Of a DNA stretch of 64,000 nucleotides, positions 61,109 to 64,000 are shown piece after piece. Source of the DNA: Tubulanus polymorphus (taxonomy: Eukaryota > Nemertea > Palaeonemertea > Tubulaniformes > Tubulanidae); the NCBI RefSeq assembly GCF_964204645.1, contig NC_134028.1, forward strand, positions 23,410,153-23,474,152, in the 5' to 3' direction. A model generated the notes under the pieces. The model saw nothing but the letters and a program-made list of their open reading frames with translations, was not told where the DNA came from and did not search any database. The first letter of the stretch is position 1, and every line of letters starts with the position of its first letter. A program made the translations under genes and the position numbers.

Positions 61109-63828
61109 TTATAAAGTGGTGTCTCCATCTGCTGTCAAACTGACCAATTCATCTTTCTCGGAGGAACGAGGGTCACCGTTTTCGCTTGTCATAGCGACTG
61201 GAGTAAGCGGAGCTGCTTGACTCGTGTTTTCAATGTTAGGTAGATTACGGCGTTGACTGTAATGTTGGTAAGCGCCAGCGGTCGAAGCCGTCTGCGATAT
61301 TATTGACGAGCGTGTGAAATACGTTGAGCGCCTAGCGAAAAAGAATAATAGATAGACCTTTTTAATAACAAACAGATTAAACGTCTGAATTAGTTGTCTC
61401 GTCGAGGCAAATTATAGATTTAGGAGCTAAGATTTTTTACCCGTCGTTGAAGTATCGTCTGCGCCAACAACAGAAAAGATGAACAAATCCTTTTCTGAAA
61501 TTTTCGTTCAATCCGGCGTATATGATCGGATTCATCGCGCTGTTGCAGTTAGCCATCAGGATGGAGCCGAACTGGAAGCTGACAAACCACGGCATAACCT
61601 GTAAGAGAAATCCAGAGAACGAAGTTAGAAATGATTTCCCGGAAGATTATCCGTCGATGGTAATAAGAAGATGATAAATATGCGTGAAAAATAAGTTACT
61701 TTATAACTTATTCGATATTTTATTCATTGGGCATGTGCCCTAAGTACTTGTATCTACATTTCTGCGTAGGATATAGGTGAACGTGTAAGAAAACTATCTT
61801 CCCCGCAAATCAGGAGTCCTATACAATCAGATGTATACGACTGCGAAATTTATAATAAAAAAAAATGATTCGAGACAATATTCGTAAAAAGATCCATCAT
61901 CTTTTATCGTTGACTTCTCGATTTTGATAGAATTATCGTTATCGCAGTCAGCTGTTGTTTACACACAGACAACAGCGGGCGACAGACATTCATATTTGAT
62001 ATAGGAGAGAAGAGAGAATGCACGAACGAGTTAGCGATGACACCGATTAGAAGTCATGTATCAATGAGATGTGTTTACTCAGGCGCAGTTCTCCAGGTGA
62101 TCTCGGCACCAATATCAGTCTCGCAGGGGCTAGCGAAGATTTGTAAATAATCCTACGTTCATTTTTTCGATAGTCGATCGTTCGCGGCGAGTATCTTGTT
62201 CAGCGTTTGTAATTCTGAGCTGGCAACGGGTCCATGTACCCTAATAAGTACTTTTCTCTAGAGACACGATGGATTTGTTCACTGACTCGCAAGACATCAA
62301 AGTGAGAATAACTCACTCTGCACTAGTGAGTAGGGGTCGGTTTTTAAACTGGTATTTCTGTAAAACCTTTAGTTAAACCTTAAGCTGTAAGCAAATTACC
62401 GAGGCAACTGTGGAGCTATCGTGGGTGCATAGTTACCACTTAGCTAAAAAAAAGTTTGTAGGGACAATCCCTTCTCTAAGATTTAAAAAAAAAGTTAGCG
62501 CCCAAATGGCCGCTTGCCGGTTCAGACTGGATTGAAAATTCCTTACACGAACCGGACTGAATCTTACGATGTAAATCAGTAAATTTGACCGACCACCAAA
62601 CTATATCTGCTGTACTTCAAACCCGATGCTTCGTTCCTTCCTCTATTTCAAGATCAAACAGATGTTTCGATCAACAATACGCCCAATTTGCTCGTTATAG
62701 CCGGACAGTGCGGCCGACTTAATAGATGTGGAATCATCAGAATAGCAATTCTGGTGATTGTCTCACCTGCGATCCGTTGTCGGTACGATAAACACTGTAA
62801 ACATACTGCACTTGAAATGGAACCCAACAAACCATGAACACCACCAGCAAAATGAATAACATCCGAAGTACCTGCAGTGCACAGCAAAAAAAAAACATTA
62901 AGACGGTGAGCGCATTGGAATTCTATTCAAAAATATATATCACTTGAATTGCTTAAAAGGCTCAAGAGGGAAGCTGAAAAGCTGATTAGTTTCATGGCTT
63001 TTCAGCAGAACTGTAAATGGGCATACTTAGCGTCTTAATCCTCGCCGGGAGAGTTACCGTTCAAAGGAATTTAACTCGTTGTTTAGGAATTCCTGGGGCA
63101 TTCCAACAGAAATTGCCTGTTTGAGCAGCGAAATGAAAATCAAATTTTATCGTTGATTGGGCAAAATGCGGACAGCAAGTTATCTAATCTGTTACAGGTG
63201 TTTATTGCTGATGAGAGCTCGTAAATTCGCTAGAGCTTTCGGAAAAAATTGATGAAATTGATAAAAATAAACATGTTATTACGATTGGACGCATTACAGC
63301 TCATCCGTTCGGGTAAATTCCTGAAGGCTTAAAGGTCGACCGAAGCAGAAATTCCGAATTGGCTTACCTTTTTCAGGGAGCGCTGTTGGACCGATGCTTG
63401 GCCATTATTACCGGATGAACTGTTAGGAACAATTCGATTTCGTCGGTACATGATGATGGCAATGGTCAAGTACCCAATATGCATGGTGACCATGGGTAGC
63501 CAGTTGGCAACTGCGCACACGAATGTCCAATAGGCCTTTCGATAAAGCTGTCGCAGACGTGTGTACTCGCACAGAGTTTGAACATCGCACAGCATCCACG
63601 AGAAATCTTCGTTACAGAACTGCTCGAAGTGGTCTTTCCATTGCCGCTCTCGGTACTGATACGCCAGAAATGCGGGCACGCCCAGCGCTATGGACATGGC
63701 CCAAATGATGGAAATGATGACCGCGACGTTTCGCGGAGTTGACCGAGACTTCAACGGGAAAACAACGGCGAAGAAACGATCGCACGCTATTGCCGTCATT
63801 GTAAATATACTACAGCACATCGTCGTAA
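61109..63828 (-). CDS. Paralogous class A GPCR, 5' exon outside the window
   Basis: Exons on the minus strand: 63828-63368, 62871-62767, 61598-61441 and 61331-61109 (stop TAA 61111-61109). They join in frame to 315 residues, from TM3 to the C-terminus. Features: FTMTAIACDRFFAV, identical in this stretch to the gene at 41137; DRF motif; FMVCWVPFQ in TM6; NPIIYAGLNENFRKGF at TM7/helix 8; CCW near the membrane, likely palmitoylated; Ser/Thr-rich tail ending GDTTL. Exon lengths 105 and 158 bp and the phases match exons 3 and 4 of the other receptor. TM1-TM2 and the N-terminus must lie right of 63828. Same family and probably similar peptide-ligand class; the two may bind the same or diverged ligands. 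Confidence 0.92.
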
Positions 63829-64000
63829 CTGAAAAAGTAAGAAAAAGGAGAAAAAGTTATTTTTAGAACGTAATTTTTGTATGCTGGCGACGTGAAACAA
63901 TAAATAATTTCTGGTATTATGATACTGTCGATAAATGGGAAACGTTAGGAATAAATGTATATAAATATGTAGTTTTTTCTCATGAGAACTATTCGGTCAC

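Overview
This is a window of nuclear DNA from an animal. The evidence is many short GT-AG introns in conserved genes, AT-rich intergenic DNA full of small foldback transposons, and an intact gene for the ciliary transport protein IFT140. The fauna of genes (a rhodopsin-like neuropeptide-type receptor pair, a secreted vWD-C8-TIL protein, an unfamiliar large multipass protein) suggests an invertebrate bilaterian, probably a spiralian such as a mollusc, brachiopod or annelid. I cannot name the species from the sequence.

Layout. 1-2.7 kb: a 116-bp tandem repeat and the last exon of an unrecognised + strand gene. 2.7-7.7 kb: non-coding, with about four diverged copies of a 0.7-0.9-kb unit and several hairpins. 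7.8-20.0 kb: IFT140 (+), reconstructed in full as 28 coding exons and 1,500 residues, with introns full of MITE-like insertions. 21.3-22.2 kb: a foldback element and a broken LINE tail. 22.8-23.5 kb (-): a small two-helix membrane protein. 25.3-27.9 kb (-): an 834-residue multipass membrane protein of a family I do not recognise, whose start codon is split by a 91-bp intron. 29.3-30.0 kb (+): the 3' end of an unknown gene. 30.8-35.4 kb (+): a nine-exon secreted protein with TIL, vWD and C8 modules. 35.9-36.8 kb (+): a helical, charged 315-residue protein in one coding exon. 36.8-41.1 kb: intergenic. 41.1-59.7 kb (+): a five-exon class A GPCR with a 12.4-kb first intron. 61.1-63.8 kb (-): its paralogue in tail-to-tail orientation, whose first exon lies beyond the window.

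The genes do not form a pathway. IFT140 belongs to ciliary retrograde transport (IFT-A), the two GPCRs are a local inverted duplication, and the others are separate transcription units. The points most worth a second look are: start-codon duplication making overlapping uORFs in front of IFT140; the split start codon and unfamiliar family of the 834-residue protein; the inverted GPCR pair with identical internal exon lengths and a DRF motif; two successive GC-AG introns in IFT140; and a perfect 108-bp inverted repeat inside an intron. Exon models were built by hand from reading frame, splice consensus and protein continuity; no alignment or transcript data were available.
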